DNA of 64,000 nucleotides from Candidatus Palibaumannia cicadellinicola. GTDB lineage: Bacteria > Pseudomonadota > Gammaproteobacteria > Enterobacterales > Enterobacteriaceae. Positions 1 to 10,881 of the stretch are shown in pieces. The notes beneath the pieces were generated by a model. It was not told the DNA's origin. It searched no databases and saw only the letters and a list, made by a program, of their open reading frames with translations. The stretch is taken from positions 434,001-498,000 of the forward strand of contig NZ_CP008985.1 in the NCBI RefSeq assembly GCF_000754265.1, written 5' to 3'. The number at the start of each line of letters is the position of its first letter. The first letter of the stretch is position 1. Made by a program: the position numbers and the translations under genes.

Positions 1-852
1 CTGCAATGGCTGACGGGGTCGATCTTTTAAGTTGACATAACCATAGCCAAAGCGACCACTATCGCACAAGAAGTAGTGGTTTACGCTACCATTGTAACGG
101 TTCTCGATACGGCGTAATTCCCCATAGCGTTCGCCTGGGCTGATATTGCAGCCAATACTACACTGCTGGCAGATACTAGGTGCGAACTGCATGTCCCACT
201 TACGATTATAGCGTTCAGAGTGAGTTTTATCGGTAAAAACTCCGGTAGGGCAAATTTCTACTAGATTACCGGAAAATTCGCTCTCTAGTACCCCTTCCTG
301 TGAACGTCCAAAGTAAATGTTATCGTTTATACCGTAAACTCCGAGATCTTTTCCACCGGCATAATCTTTATAATAACGTACACAGCGGTAGCAAACTATA
401 CAGCGATTCATCTCATGCGATATAAATGGTCCTAGATATTGATTATAGTGAGTACGTTTAGTAAATCGGTAACGACGTAGATTTTGTCCGGTCATTACTG
501 TCATATCCTGTAGATGACAGTTTCCGCCTTCCTCGCATACCGGACAGTCATGGGGATGGTTAATCATTAGCCATTCGACTATACTTTTACGAAACTGTCT
601 CGCTTCATCATCATTAATAGAAATTCTAGTTCCTGCAGCGACAGGTGTCATACAGGACATTACTAATTGACCGAAGGTATCATCGGCATTTTTGTATTGC
701 TTAATTGCACACTGGCGGCAAGCACCTACACTACCTAGTACTGGATGCCAGCAAAAATAAGGAAGATCTAAACCTAGGGAAAGACACGCTTCTAGTAGAT
801 TGTTTGACTCATTAACATCATACTTTTTACCGTCTATATAAATAGTCACCAT
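1..852 (-). CDS. nuoG: NADH-quinone oxidoreductase subunit G (N-terminal part; gene cut by window edge)
   Basis: This is the large iron-sulfur subunit of respiratory complex I, which passes electrons from the NuoF/NuoE flavin end toward quinone on the cytoplasmic face of the inner membrane. About 284 codons are visible and the reading frame is open to base 1. With the start at 852 the [2Fe-2S] cysteines fall at residues 34, 45, 48 and 67, where E. coli NuoG has them. A further cluster motif ([12 protein letters not shown]) and the CQQCSIGC motif follow. An in-frame ATG lies three codons upstream at 861. I prefer 852 because the GTGAG upstream is well spaced for it and too close to 861. The gene lies 35 bases after nuoF in the same operon. 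The protein matches E. coli closely throughout. Confidence 0.95.
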   Translation of the reverse strand, partial: MVTIYIDGKKYDVNESNNLLEACLSLGLDLPYFCWHPVLGSVGACRQCAIKQYKNADDTFGQLVMSCMTPVAAGTRISINDDEARQFRKSIVEWLMINHPHDCPVCEEGGNCHLQDMTVMTGQNLRRYRFTKRTHYNQYLGPFISHEMNRCIVCYRCVRYYKDYAGGKDLGVYGINDNIYFGRSQEGVLESEFSGNLVEICPTGVFTDKTHSERYNRKWDMQFAPSICQQCSIGCNISPGERYGELRRIENRYNGSVNHYFLCDSGRFGYGYVNLKDRPRQPLQ

Positions 853-887
853 AGTGAGCATACTCACGTTAATCAAAAAAAATTTAA

Positions 888-2243
888 TTATAAATCAGTG
901 CACTTTCTATAATTGTTTTGTATCCCGGCAATATTACGCGTATTACCAATATAGTCGGCGGAAATACCTGCTTCGAACTCTAATCTGAAATATTTTATTG
1001 CACTTTGTAGCGGTTCTACTGCGCCTGGTGCATGGGCACAGAACGTCTTACCTGGGCCAAGGAAATGGCATAGTTGATCCAGAATTTCAATATCCCCCGG
1101 TTGTCCTTTTCCACTCTCGAGTGCACGTAGGAGCTTTACGCTCCATGGCAAGCCATCGCGGCACGGTGTACACCAACCACATGATTCGCGAGCGAAAAAT
1201 TCCTCTAGGTTGCGCGTTAACGATACCATATTGATATTATTATCTACCGCTATTGCTAGCGCTGTCCCTAAGCGGCTGCCTAATTGACGAACATGTTCAA
1301 AGTCCATCGGAACATCTAGGTGGTTTTGAGTTAAAAATCCCGTGCTGGCTCCTCCTGGCTGCCATGCTTTGAGAGTCATTCCATCCACGATGCCCCCAGC
1401 ATAATCTTCTAAAATTTCACGGGCTGTGATACCAAATGGTAGCTCCCATACACCGGGTTTTTTCACACGACCTGAGAAACCCATAAGCTTAGTACCTGCA
1501 TCATTGCTACTTTGTCCGGCGTTTATGCTTTTATACCATTCTACGCCGTACTCTAATATAGCTGGCACATTACACAACGTTTCTACGTTATTAACACAGG
1601 TTGGTTTGCCCCATAATCCGATAGTAGCCGGAAAGGGTGGTTTGGAGCGGGGATTAGCACGACGCCCCTCTAGTGAGTTTATAAGCGCGGTCTCTTCGCC
1701 ACAGATATAACGTCCAGCCCCGGTATGTAAAAAAATTTCTAAGTCAAATCCACTGCCTAGAATATTTTTACCAAGTAATCCTACTTCAGTAGCTTCTGCG
1801 AGAGCCTGGCGTAGGTGAACAGCAGCATTTATATATTCACCACGTAAGAATATATAACTACGATAAGCTTTAAGAGCAAAAGCTGCAATCAGTATTCCCT
1901 CTACTAGTAAATGAGGTAGTTGCTCCATTAACAAACGGTCTTTATAAGTGCCAGGCTCCATTTCATCAGCGTTGCACAGTAGATAGCGAATATTACTTGA
2001 TGTATTTTTAGGTATCAGGCTCCACTTGATACCTGTAGAAAAACCAGCGCCTCCACGGCCTTTTAAGCCGGAATCCTTGATCAAAGAAATAATTTCCTCC
2101 GGCTCCATATAGCTGAGCGCCTTACGTGCGCCCACATAACCGTTTTTATTCTGATACTCCTTTAGCCATACGGGCTCGTGGTCAGAGCGCAGACGCCAAG
2201 TTAAAGGATGAATGTCCGGCGAACGAATAATATTTTCGTTCAT
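888..2243 (-). CDS. nuoF: NADH-quinone oxidoreductase subunit F (NADH/FMN-binding)
   Basis: The 451-residue subunit oxidises NADH on FMN and passes electrons to its [4Fe-4S] cluster. The glycine-rich FMN/NADH loop GRGGAG is at residues 62-67. The cluster ligands are C355, C358 and C361 in ESCGWCTPC plus C402 in FCAH, matching E. coli positions within a few residues. The length is slightly above the E. coli 445, through a short extra C-terminal tail. Its start overlaps the nuoE stop by four bases (ATGA), which points to translational coupling. Nothing looks broken. Confidence 0.97.
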   Translation of the reverse strand: MNENIIRSPDIHPLTWRLRSDHEPVWLKEYQNKNGYVGARKALSYMEPEEIISLIKDSGLKGRGGAGFSTGIKWSLIPKNTSSNIRYLLCNADEMEPGTYKDRLLMEQLPHLLVEGILIAAFALKAYRSYIFLRGEYINAAVHLRQALAEATEVGLLGKNILGSGFDLEIFLHTGAGRYICGEETALINSLEGRRANPRSKPPFPATIGLWGKPTCVNNVETLCNVPAILEYGVEWYKSINAGQSSNDAGTKLMGFSGRVKKPGVWELPFGITAREILEDYAGGIVDGMTLKAWQPGGASTGFLTQNHLDVPMDFEHVRQLGSRLGTALAIAVDNNINMVSLTRNLEEFFARESCGWCTPCRDGLPWSVKLLRALESGKGQPGDIEILDQLCHFLGPGKTFCAHAPGAVEPLQSAIKYFRLEFEAGISADYIGNTRNIAGIQNNYRKCTDL

Positions 2244-2743
2244 AAATACTGCTCCAGTAAAGGCAAGATCGATTCAGGCGTCAGATTAACATAAGTATCT
2301 TCATTAACCATCATAGTAGGTCCTTTATCGCAATTACCTAAACAGCAAGTTGGTAATAAAGTGAAGCGCCCATCTAACGTAGTCTGGCCTGGTTTGATAT
2401 TCAGAAATTGCTCTAGTGTTGCTTGTATGTTTTGATAACCAGTAATATAACAAACTATGCTGTCGCAGTAACGGATAACGTGTCGACCTACTGGTTTACG
2501 GAATATCTGACTATAAAAAGTTGCTACCCCTTCTACATCGCTAACAGGTATATCTAAAATATGGGCGATAGCATTAATGGCACTGTCAGATACCCATCCA
2601 TATTTTTTTTGTACCATTTTTAGCGCTTCTATCGAGATTGCACGCGTATCCTCGTAGTGATTTTTTTCTTGCTCAATTGCTTCATATACATCATGGCTTA
2701 GTTGAAAATGATCATGACCAATCATGTCGTATCGTTGATACAT
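2240..2743 (-). CDS. nuoE: NADH-quinone oxidoreductase subunit E
   Basis: A 167-residue thioredoxin-like [2Fe-2S] subunit of the complex I NADH-dehydrogenase module. The four ligands are visible: C93 and C98 in the CDSIVC motif, and C134 and C138 in CLGNC. Length and spacing equal the enteric family. It starts two bases after the nuoCD stop and overlaps nuoF by four bases, so it is an internal cistron of the nuo operon. No anomalies are seen. Confidence 0.96.
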   Translation of the reverse strand: MYQRYDMIGHDHFQLSHDVYEAIEQEKNHYEDTRAISIEALKMVQKKYGWVSDSAINAIAHILDIPVSDVEGVATFYSQIFRKPVGRHVIRYCDSIVCYITGYQNIQATLEQFLNIKPGQTTLDGRFTLLPTCCLGNCDKGPTMMVNEDTYVNLTPESILPLLEQYL

Positions 2744-2745
2744 AA

Positions 2746-4533
2746 TTATCGATCCACATCTGACATAACAAAATCAATACTGCCTAGGTATACAATCAGG
2801 TCCGATACTAGACTACCGCGAATCACGGACGGAATCTGTTGTAAATGAGGGAAACTAGGCGTACGTATGCGTGTACGGTAGCTCATGGTACTACCATCAC
2901 TAGTAAGGTAGTAGCTATTAATCCCCTTAGTTGCTTCTATCATTTGAAAAGATTCATTAGCAGGCATTACAGGTCCCCAGGATACCTGCAAAAAATGGGA
3001 AATTAGTGTATCAATATGCTGAAGCGTACGCTCTTTTGGTGGCGGTGTAGTCAAAGGATGATCAGCCTTGAAAGGACCAGTCGGCATGTTGTTTAAGCAC
3101 TGCTCTAGTATACGAATACTCTGGTGCATTTCTTCTACTTTTAGCATCACGCGGCTATAACAATCGCTAGTACCATTACCGATGGGGATATCGAAATCAA
3201 AGTTCTCGTAGCCGGAATAGGGCCTCGATTTTCGTACATCAAAGTTGATGCCGGTGGCACGTAGTGCTGAGCCGGTTACCCCCCACTCTAACGCTTCTTG
3301 AGCACAATAAGAGGCTACTCCTTCAGAACGAGCACGTAGTATACTATTTTTCAACGAAACTTTAACATAATTCTTCAACCTATTAGGCAACCAGTTAAGA
3401 AAATCACGTAGCAATTCGTTCCAACCACGCGGTAAATCTTGAGCTACACCGCCAATACGGAACCAGGCAGGGTGCATGCGAGCACCAGTAATAGCTTCCA
3501 CTACATCATAAATTTTCTGCCGGTCAGTGAACGCGAGAAATATTGGAGTCATACCGCCGACATCTTGGATATAGGTGCTAATATATAATAGATGACTATT
3601 AATCCGAAAAAGTTCTGATAACATCACTCGGATAACCTTTACTCTGTCTGGTACCACGATACCAGCTAATTTTTCTACTGCAAGCACATAAGGCATTTCA
3701 TTCACGCAGCCTCCAAGATATTCAACACGGTCGGTATATGGAATATAGCTATGCCAGGACTGGCGTTCGCTCATTTTTTCCGCTCCGCGGTGGTGGTAAC
3801 CAATATCTGGTACACAGTCTACAATCTCTTCACCGTCTAGCTGTAAAATAATACGGAATGCCCCATGAGCTGATGGATGGTTTGGTCCTAAGTTAAGGAA
3901 CATAAAATCTTCGTTGTTATTACTCCGTTTCATGCCCCACTCTTCAGGTTTGAAAGTCAAACTATCCATATCTAGTTTTTCTTTTTGCTTTGTTAGAACA
4001 AAGGGATTGAACTCAGTAGCACGCGCTGGATAATCCTTACGTAGTGGATGCCCTACCCAGTTCTGTGGCATTATGATACGGGTTAGGTGCGGATGTCCGT
4101 GGAAAATAATCCCGAACATATCCCATATTTCTCGTTCATACCAGTTAGCGTTAGAAAAAATATTAGTAGCCGTTGGCATAGAAATATTGGGTTCTGATAA
4201 CGGTACTTTTATGATGATATCGCTGTTGCGATCGATAGATATTAAGTGATAGAAAACTGTGAAATCAGCCTTAGGTAAATCATGACGATTGTTTCGTAGA
4301 CGCTCATCTATTCCATGTAAATCATAAAGCATAAGATAGGGATGAGGCATATTTTTTAATAATATAAGTAGATCTAAAATCTGCTCACGTTTAACCCACA
4401 CTACCGGAATACCAGTAAGAGTTTGCTGAATAGTTAAAGCATCAGTACTAAAACGCTTAATTAACTCATCAATTACTAGATCTTCTTTATTATTTGTAGT
4501 GTGCCAGGTAGATATGCTAATACTTTGTGTCAT
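2746..4533 (-). CDS. nuoC: NADH-quinone oxidoreductase fused subunit C/D
   Basis: The 595-residue product is the fused NuoCD protein typical of enteric bacteria. Roughly residues 1-190 form the NuoC (30 kDa) domain, with the WYERE.WDMFG motif near residue 130. From about residue 205 it is the NuoD (49 kDa) domain, with the GPNHPSAHG motif that lines the quinone pocket. The protein sits in the peripheral arm next to the quinone site. The fusion supports an Enterobacterales-related origin, because many other bacteria keep nuoC and nuoD separate. A 93-base gap separates it from nuoB. Confidence 0.97.
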   Translation of the reverse strand: MTQSISISTWHTTNNKEDLVIDELIKRFSTDALTIQQTLTGIPVVWVKREQILDLLILLKNMPHPYLMLYDLHGIDERLRNNRHDLPKADFTVFYHLISIDRNSDIIIKVPLSEPNISMPTATNIFSNANWYEREIWDMFGIIFHGHPHLTRIIMPQNWVGHPLRKDYPARATEFNPFVLTKQKEKLDMDSLTFKPEEWGMKRSNNNEDFMFLNLGPNHPSAHGAFRIILQLDGEEIVDCVPDIGYHHRGAEKMSERQSWHSYIPYTDRVEYLGGCVNEMPYVLAVEKLAGIVVPDRVKVIRVMLSELFRINSHLLYISTYIQDVGGMTPIFLAFTDRQKIYDVVEAITGARMHPAWFRIGGVAQDLPRGWNELLRDFLNWLPNRLKNYVKVSLKNSILRARSEGVASYCAQEALEWGVTGSALRATGINFDVRKSRPYSGYENFDFDIPIGNGTSDCYSRVMLKVEEMHQSIRILEQCLNNMPTGPFKADHPLTTPPPKERTLQHIDTLISHFLQVSWGPVMPANESFQMIEATKGINSYYLTSDGSTMSYRTRIRTPSFPHLQQIPSVIRGSLVSDLIVYLGSIDFVMSDVDR

Positions 4534-4626
4534 TAATCACTCTTTTATAAAGACATGGACCTGACATACCGAATTATGTCAATATTCTACTCCGTACTGT
4601 GCTGTACAAGGATATATCTCAGCGTA

Positions 4627-5292
4627 TTAAATCTCTTCAGGAGAACGTAGAGAGGTGACCGCTATGCGTTCACTATGTTTTCTTTTTTTTTCTGATGCTA
4701 TATTAGCACGATATACACCTTGATCACCTACCATCCAAGACAACGGTCGCCGCTCTTTACCAATAGCTTCTTTTAAAAGTAAAAGTGCTTGGATATATGC
4801 TTCAGGCCGCGGCGGGCAGCCGGGAATATACACATCTACTGGTAAAAATTTGTCTACTCCCTGTACTACGGAATATATATCGTACATACCGCCTGAGTTA
4901 GCACAGGCACCCATAGAGATAACCCATTTAGGTTCTAGCATCTGATCATACAGACGCTGAATTACTGGGGCCATTTTTATGAAAGGGGTACCAGCAACAA
5001 CCATAAAGTCAGCTTGGCGCGGTGAAGCACGGATAACCTCAGAGCCAAAACGTGCCACATCGTGTACGGCAGTAAAAGCAGTAGTCATTTCAACATAACA
5101 GCATGAAAGCCCAAAGTTATAGGGCCAGAGGGAGTTACCGCGTCCCCAGTTCACGATATTATGTAGAATATGCTTTAGCTTACCTAAATAAATACTACGG
5201 TTTACGTACTCTTCTAATGGATCTCCTACACTTGTCTCCTTTTGTAAAGGGTAATTATCTTTGTCTTCAGCGCGGGTGAGAGTATAATCCAT
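4627..5292 (-). CDS. nuoB: NADH-quinone oxidoreductase subunit B (N2 cluster)
   Basis: This 221-residue subunit carries cluster N2, the last electron carrier before ubiquinone. The ligands are the tandem cysteines C64 and C65 in [10 protein letters not shown]130 in MGACANSGG and C159 in IPGCPPRPE. Length and residue positions agree with E. coli NuoB. It lies 51 bases after nuoA in the operon order A-B-CD-E-F-G. Confidence 0.97.
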   Translation of the reverse strand: MDYTLTRAEDKDNYPLQKETSVGDPLEEYVNRSIYLGKLKHILHNIVNWGRGNSLWPYNFGLSCCYVEMTTAFTAVHDVARFGSEVIRASPRQADFMVVAGTPFIKMAPVIQRLYDQMLEPKWVISMGACANSGGMYDIYSVVQGVDKFLPVDVYIPGCPPRPEAYIQALLLLKEAIGKERRPLSWMVGDQGVYRANIASEKKRKHSERIAVTSLRSPEEI

Positions 5293-5343
5293 TTTGATTT
5301 CTCATGATGATTTTTGACCAACTATATCGGGACGCTTTAAGGA

Positions 5344-5730
5344 TCATAAACTATTCGGTGTCCAATTTAGTCCGCCGATACGTACTAGATAAACTAGACC
5401 TATGAGTAAGATAATAATAAAAATGGTGGCTTCGTAAAAGCCTAACCATCCTGCTTCACGAAGGGCAGTAGCCCAGGCGTAGAGATATAAAGTTTCCACG
5501 TCGAAAATTACGAAAAACATCGCTACTAAATAAAACTTAGCGGAAAGTCGTAATCTAGCTGTTCCTACAGAATTGATACCTGATTCGAAAGGAATATTTC
5601 TCGAATGTACTGTGATGGACTGACGCCCTCCGAGTATAAAGCTAATTATTAATAGAAAAGCACATAGTCCTATAGCTCCAATGATAAAGATGGCAAATGC
5701 CCAATAGTGAGCGATAACTTCAGTTGTCAT
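5344..5730 (-). CDS. nuoA: NADH-quinone oxidoreductase subunit A
   Basis: A 128-residue membrane subunit of complex I and the first gene of the nuo operon in this window. Three hydrophobic segments are visible (about residues 11-34, 63-83 and 92-115), separated by the conserved loop containing FESGI and by [16 protein letters not shown] weak AAAGAG ribosome-binding site precedes the ATG. The gene is divergent from ackA across a spacer of about 296 bases. No LysR-type lrhA gene is present, although lrhA precedes nuoA in E. coli. Confidence 0.96.
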   Translation of the reverse strand: MTTEVIAHYWAFAIFIIGAIGLCAFLLIISFILGGRQSITVHSRNIPFESGINSVGTARLRLSAKFYLVAMFFVIFDVETLYLYAWATALREAGWLGFYEATIFIIILLIGLVYLVRIGGLNWTPNSL

Positions 5731-5942
5731 CGATATTCTCTTTGCGAATAATCATTTTATTTATAGTATAGTAGTAATTGATAGTTTTATATATTACATT
5801 GATAGATGAAAGGAAAATAGTTAGTTACTTGATTTTAATATTAATATATAGCTTATTTGTCATCATCAGAAGCTATAATCTTATCATAAGATCAGCTAAA
5901 TAAGCTGATAATTTTTAGTAAAAGTTTGATGCATTCTTGATG

Positions 5943-5987
5943 ATGATATTGATCAAAATCACATGATTAATTACATTAGTCTAATAT
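5943..5987 (+). promoter_or_regulatory. Candidate ackA promoter with FNR-like site
   Basis: Bases 5943-5956 read ATGATATTGATCAA, which matches the FNR consensus TTGAT-N4-ATCAA at nine of ten defined bases. A TAATAT hexamer at 5982-5987 could be the -10 element. The site centre would then lie about 44 bases before the expected start of transcription, close to the usual class II FNR position. In E. coli the ackA region responds to oxygen regulators. Whether this genome still encodes FNR is not visible here. Confidence 0.4.
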
Positions 5988-6026
5988 GCTCAGAGCAATA
6001 ATAATACTTACTAAATAGGTACTTCT

Positions 6027-7229
6027 ATGTCGAGTAAGTTAGTGCTGGTTCTTAACTGTGGTAGTTCATCCCTTAAATTCGCTATTATTGATGCTATCAA
6101 TGGTGAAAAACATCTCTCTGGTCTTGCAGAATGCTTTCATTTGTCTAAAGCACAAATTAAATGGAATATCAACGGTATTAAACAATGTGCCGAGCTTAGT
6201 TTAGACAGCGCGCATAGTGAAGCTCTTAATTTTATTGTTAAAAATATTTTAACACAAAAACCAGAACTATCCGCGCAATTAACCGCGATTGGACATCGCA
6301 TCGTTCATGGAAGAGATCATTTTACAGAGTCAGTAATTATTAATGATGAGGTGATAAAAGAAATTGAAAACTCTATTCCATTTGCGCCATTACATAACCC
6401 TGCACACCTTATTGGTATTCACAAAGCGCTGAAAGCTTTTCCAAAGCTTGCTACTAAAAATGTAGCAGTTTTCGATACCGCTTTTCATCAGACAATACCC
6501 GAAAAATCCTATCTTTATGCACTGCCCTACTATTTATATCAGGATCATGCGATTCGCCGTTACGGAGCACATGGTATTAGCCATTTTTATGTCACCCGCG
6601 AAGCGGCTAAAATACTAAATAAACCAGTAGAAACAGTGAACTTAATTACCTGTCATCTAGGTAGCGGTGGATCGGTATCTGCTATCTGCAATGGACAATC
6701 AGTTGATACTTCCATGGGCCTTACGCCACTAGAAGGTCTAGTTATGGGTACTCGTAGTGGTGACATCGATCCTGCTATCATATTTTATCTATATGATGTA
6801 CTAGATATGTCAATTAAACAAATAAACGATCTGCTAACTAATGAATCTGGTCTGCTTGGTTTAACTGGTATTACCAGTGACTGCCGCTATATGGAAGAGA
6901 ACTACATGGATCAAGAGGATGCTCGCCGTGCAATAGAGGTCTACTGCCATCGTCTGGCAAAATATATTGGTGCCTACAGCACCCTGATGGATGAAGGCTT
7001 AGACGCAGTAATTTTTACCGGTGGTATTGGTGAAAATGCAGCAATTATACGTCAGCTTTCGCTTAATAAATTAGCGTTGCTTGGTTTTAAGATAGATCAT
7101 CAGCGTAATCTAGCAGCTCGATTTGGAAAAGGGGGGAAGATCACTACTGATGCGAGTCGTCTAGCAATTGTTATCCCTACTAACGAAGAGTTGGTTATTG
7201 CTCAAGATGCGGCACGTCTAACAGGATAA
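6027..7229 (+). CDS. ackA: Acetate kinase
   Basis: This 400-residue cytoplasmic enzyme interconverts acetyl phosphate plus ADP with acetate plus ATP. The N-terminal NCGSSSLK motif (residues 10-17), the catalytic R91 in GHRIVHG and the MGTRSGDID motif are all present. Length equals E. coli AckA. It is followed 43 bases later by pta on the same strand, the conserved acetate-switch pair. Together they allow substrate-level ATP formation from acetyl-CoA. Confidence 0.97.
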   Translation: MSSKLVLVLNCGSSSLKFAIIDAINGEKHLSGLAECFHLSKAQIKWNINGIKQCAELSLDSAHSEALNFIVKNILTQKPELSAQLTAIGHRIVHGRDHFTESVIINDEVIKEIENSIPFAPLHNPAHLIGIHKALKAFPKLATKNVAVFDTAFHQTIPEKSYLYALPYYLYQDHAIRRYGAHGISHFYVTREAAKILNKPVETVNLITCHLGSGGSVSAICNGQSVDTSMGLTPLEGLVMGTRSGDIDPAIIFYLYDVLDMSIKQINDLLTNESGLLGLTGITSDCRYMEENYMDQEDARRAIEVYCHRLAKYIGAYSTLMDEGLDAVIFTGGIGENAAIIRQLSLNKLALLGFKIDHQRNLAARFGKGGKITTDASRLAIVIPTNEELVIAQDAARLTG

Positions 7230-7272
7230 TAACTAAAGCTTTTAACAAGTAACCGTTAATTGAGGTTTAACT

Positions 7273-9408
7273 ATGTCTCGTACAATAATGTTAATACCTA
7301 TTGGCACTAAAGTAGGTTTGACCAGCGTGATCCTGGGCATAATTCGTGCTATGGAGCAAAAATGTGTACGCTTGAGCGTATTTAAACCAATTGCTGAATC
7401 CGACTCTGGAGACGCTCTCACTCGCATTATCTGCACGAAATATCATATTCCGTACATGGAACCGCTGTGTATGAATTATGTTGAGTCATTATTAATTTCT
7501 AATAAACAAGATGTACTCATGGAGGAGATTATCGCACATTACCATGTGAATACAAAAGAAGCGGAAATAGTCTTAGTCGAAGGTCTTGTCCCCACGCGTA
7601 AGTGCCAATTAGCTAATGTTCTGAATTATGAAATCGCTAGAATGCTGAACGCAGAAATTGTTTTTGTACTAGCATTGGAAGATGAGCTACTAGATCAATT
7701 AAAAACACGTATAGAATTAGCACGTTCAAGATTTGGTGGTAATAAGAATATCATCGGGGTCATTATCAACAAACTTAACGCACCAATATCGGTATACGGT
7801 AATACTAGTATTAATCTAACAGAAATTATGAATGAAGCAGCAAATACAAGTATCAAACCCATTGATCCGAAACAACTGTATCAAAGTAGTCCTCTACCAG
7901 TACTAGGCTGCATCCCCTGGAATGTTGATTTAATGAAGATTCGCGCTATTTATATGGTTCGTCATCTGAATGCCATAATGATTAATCAAGGGGATATTCA
8001 AAATCGTTATATCAAATCTATTACGTTTTGTACATGCAGCCTACCGAATATGCTAAAAAACTTCCAGCCTGGGTCGCTACTCGTAACCTCAGTAGATCGC
8101 CTAGATGTCCTAATAGCGGTTTGTCTAGCAGCGATGAACGATGTTGAAATAGGAGCGGTACTACTCACAAATGGCTATCAAATAGATCCGTACATCTATA
8201 AGCTATGTGAAAGAGCTTTCCAAACTGGATTACCGGTATTTGCTGTAGAGACTAATACTTTGCAGACATCCTTAAGCTTGCAAAGTTTCAGCCTAGAAAT
8301 ACCATTAGATGACTATAGTAGGTTAGAAAAAATACAGAATTATATCGCAGACTATATTGATGATGCCTGGATAGAATCTCTTGCCAAACATTCCGAAGAT
8401 TTCGAAAATTCACGTCTTTTATCGCCCCCGGCATTTCGTTATCAACTAACCGAGCGAGCACGTCAGGCTGATAAACGTATTGTGCTACCTGAAGGTGACG
8501 AACCACGTACTATTAAAGCTGCGTCTATTTGCGCTGATAGAGGTATCGCTCGCTGTGTACTGCTAGGTAATCCCCAAAAAATTAAGCGCGTCGCTACATT
8601 ACAGGGCGTAGAATTAGGCAAAGGCATAGAAATCATTGATCCAGTGGTAGCACGTGATAAATATGTGTGGCGCTTGATGAAATTACGTAAGAATAAAGGC
8701 ATGACTGAGGATATCGCCCGTAAACAACTCGAAGATAATGTCGTACTCGGTACCATGATGCTCGAGCAAGACGAAGTAGATGGTTTAGTATCAGGTGCAG
8801 TGCATACGACAGCTAATACAATTCGTCCGCCACTACAGCTGATAAAAACAGCTCCTGGCCATTCTTTAGTTTCCTCAGTATTTTTCATGTTATTACCAGA
8901 ACAGGTATTAGTGTATGGAGACTGCGCTATTAACCCAGATCCAACTTATGAACAACTTGCAGAAATTGCCATTCAGTCCGCCGACTCCGCTGCTGCTTTC
9001 GGCATTGAACCTAGGGTAGCAATGATATCTTATTCAACTGGTAATTCTGGTGTAGGTAGTGACGTAGATAAAGTGCGTAAAGCAACTTGTTTAGCGCAAG
9101 CAAAACGTCCAGATTTAGTGATAGATGGCCCACTACAGTATGATGCAGCTATTATGGCTGAAGTTGCGTTGTCAAAAGCACCAAACTCACCTGTAGCTGG
9201 CAAAGCGACAGTTTTTATTTTTCCAGATCTGAACACTGGTAACACAACCTATAAAGCGGTACAGCGCTCAGCTGACCTCATTTCGATTGGGCCAGTACTA
9301 CAAGGTTTACGTAAGCCAGTCAATGATTTATCACGTGGTGCATTAGTAGAAGATATTATCTACACCGTAGCTCTAACGGCTATTCAATCTCAACAGATGG
9401 CTCACTAA
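7273..9408 (+). CDS. pta: Phosphate acetyltransferase
   Basis: The 711-residue enzyme converts acetyl-CoA and phosphate into acetyl phosphate and CoA. It has the three-part enteric architecture: an N-terminal P-loop-like domain beginning with [11 protein letters not shown], a middle DRTGG regulatory domain at about residues 220-330, and the C-terminal catalytic domain containing GDCAINPDP and SYSTGNSG. Length is within three residues of E. coli Pta. It probably shares a transcript with ackA. It converges with yfaE across only 24 bases, with no obvious terminator. Confidence 0.97.
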   Translation: MSRTIMLIPIGTKVGLTSVILGIIRAMEQKCVRLSVFKPIAESDSGDALTRIICTKYHIPYMEPLCMNYVESLLISNKQDVLMEEIIAHYHVNTKEAEIVLVEGLVPTRKCQLANVLNYEIARMLNAEIVFVLALEDELLDQLKTRIELARSRFGGNKNIIGVIINKLNAPISVYGNTSINLTEIMNEAANTSIKPIDPKQLYQSSPLPVLGCIPWNVDLMKIRAIYMVRHLNAIMINQGDIQNRYIKSITFCTCSLPNMLKNFQPGSLLVTSVDRLDVLIAVCLAAMNDVEIGAVLLTNGYQIDPYIYKLCERAFQTGLPVFAVETNTLQTSLSLQSFSLEIPLDDYSRLEKIQNYIADYIDDAWIESLAKHSEDFENSRLLSPPAFRYQLTERARQADKRIVLPEGDEPRTIKAASICADRGIARCVLLGNPQKIKRVATLQGVELGKGIEIIDPVVARDKYVWRLMKLRKNKGMTEDIARKQLEDNVVLGTMMLEQDEVDGLVSGAVHTTANTIRPPLQLIKTAPGHSLVSSVFFMLLPEQVLVYGDCAINPDPTYEQLAEIAIQSADSAAAFGIEPRVAMISYSTGNSGVGSDVDKVRKATCLAQAKRPDLVIDGPLQYDAAIMAEVALSKAPNSPVAGKATVFIFPDLNTGNTTYKAVQRSADLISIGPVLQGLRKPVNDLSRGALVEDIIYTVALTAIQSQQMAH

Positions 9409-9432
9409 TAGTTGGTAACATGGTATCTCAAA

Positions 9433-9693
9433 TTATAACTCTAACTCAATATTTTCTATTGGTAAGCAGCAGCAAGGTAAAATATCACCCCGATGGATAA
9501 AAGCTAAAGGTTCCAGGTTATATTTAACCTTACCATCGAGCAAGCGTAGACGACATGCACCGCAATAACCAGAACGACACTGAAACTCAACGGGAACTAG
9601 ATGCATTTCTAATGCATCTAATAGTGAACGATGGATACTTTCGCAAGGTACCTGGGTGTTATATTGCCGCAACCGGATCAGTGTAATAGTCAT
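9433..9693 (-). CDS. yfaE: YfaE [2Fe-2S] ferredoxin for ribonucleotide reductase cofactor maintenance
   Basis: An 86-residue plant-type ferredoxin. The ligand motif CRSGYCGACR is visible and a fourth cysteine lies in the LPCCC stretch near the C-terminus. In E. coli YfaE reduces the diferric centre of NrdB so that its tyrosyl radical can be rebuilt. I start it at the ATG at 9693, one base beyond the nrdB stop, because this gives the family length (84 in E. coli). A longer frame back to 9750 would lie inside nrdB and has no counterpart. Order nrdA-nrdB-yfaE is as in E. coli, with translation probably coupled. Confidence 0.93.
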   Translation of the reverse strand: MTITLIRLRQYNTQVPCESIHRSLLDALEMHLVPVEFQCRSGYCGACRLRLLDGKVKYNLEPLAFIHRGDILPCCCLPIENIELEL

Positions 9694-9694
9694 A

Positions 9695-10825
9695 TTACAG
9701 CTGGAAATCACTAAAGTCGTCGCTATTAACCTCAGAATTAATCTGACCAACTAAATATGAACTAACTTCGACTTCCTGCGGAGCTACTTGAACGTTATCG
9801 GATACCAACCAGGAGTTAATCCAGGGAATAGGATTAGAACGTGTAGTGAAAGGTAAATCTAATAGTACTGCTTGCATACGTATGTTCGTAATATATTCAA
9901 TATACTGACACAAAATATCTTTGTTAAGACCAATCATAGAACCATCGCGAAACAAATAACTAGCCCAATCCTTTTCCTGATTAGCGGCTAGTAGAAAAAG
10001 ATTATAGCTATCTTGCTGGCATTCAAGTGCTATTTCAGCCATTTCAGGATCGTCTTTACCCAAACGCATCAAATTTAGCATCTGCTGTGTTCCGGTAAGA
10101 TGCAGCGCTTCGTCGCGTGCGATCAGACGGATAATTTTGGCATTTCCCTCCATAAGTTTACGTTCTGCAAAAGCAAAGGAACAAGCAAAACTTACATAGA
10201 AGCGTATTGCTTCCAGCGCGTTGACACTCATCAAGCATAGGTACAGTGTTTTCTTTAGTTCATGCCTATTGACGACGACTAAATTACCATTAATATAATG
10301 ATTTCCTTCGCCCAGAAGATGATAATAACTAGTCATGTGAATGAGATTATCGTAATAATTAGCAATATCCTTAGCACGTTTTAATATTTCTTTATTCACG
10401 ACAATATCTTCAAAGACTAATGAAGGATTATTAACAATATTACGTATTATATGTGTATAAGAACGCGAGTGAATAGTTTCTGAAAACGCCCAAGTTTCAA
10501 TCCAAGTTTCTAATTCAGGAATTGATATCAAAGGTAACAGAGCTACGTTAGGGCTGCGTCCTTGAATGGAATCAAGCAAAGTTTGATACTTAAGATTGCT
10601 AATGAAAATATGTTTTTCATGTTTCGGTAATGCTTGATAATGGATGCGATCGAGAGATATATCTACTTCTTCTGGCCGCCAAAAGAAGGATAGTTGTTTT
10701 TCAATGAGTTTTTCGAAAATATCGTATTTTTGTTGGTCAAAGCGTACTACGTTGACTGACTGACCTAAAAACATTGGTTCTAGTAATTGATTGTTTTTGT
10801 TCTGAGAAAAAATGGTATAAGCCAT
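9695..10825 (-). CDS. nrdB: Ribonucleoside-diphosphate reductase 1 beta subunit
   Basis: The 376-residue class Ia R2 subunit carries the diiron-tyrosyl radical cofactor. D85, E116 and H119 of the iron site and the radical tyrosine Y123 (Y122 in E. coli numbering without Met) are visible in SETIHSRSY. The C-terminal tail that docks onto NrdA is retained (SDDFSDFQL). The start is set at the ATG at 10825, which is preceded by AGGAG and gives exactly the E. coli length. A TTG-initiated extension to 10894 would overlap the end of nrdA and is unlikely. Confidence 0.97.
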   Translation of the reverse strand: MAYTIFSQNKNNQLLEPMFLGQSVNVVRFDQQKYDIFEKLIEKQLSFFWRPEEVDISLDRIHYQALPKHEKHIFISNLKYQTLLDSIQGRSPNVALLPLISIPELETWIETWAFSETIHSRSYTHIIRNIVNNPSLVFEDIVVNKEILKRAKDIANYYDNLIHMTSYYHLLGEGNHYINGNLVVVNRHELKKTLYLCLMSVNALEAIRFYVSFACSFAFAERKLMEGNAKIIRLIARDEALHLTGTQQMLNLMRLGKDDPEMAEIALECQQDSYNLFLLAANQEKDWASYLFRDGSMIGLNKDILCQYIEYITNIRMQAVLLDLPFTTRSNPIPWINSWLVSDNVQVAPQEVEVSSYLVGQINSEVNSDDFSDFQL

Positions 10826-10881
10826 GGTTACTCCTATTAGATATACATGGATGCGATAATTTAAACTACATCTGATGATGT

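Noticed and set aside
8463..8888. A 141-codon open frame on the minus strand
   Set aside because: It lies wholly within the conserved catalytic domain of pta in another frame and resembles no known protein.
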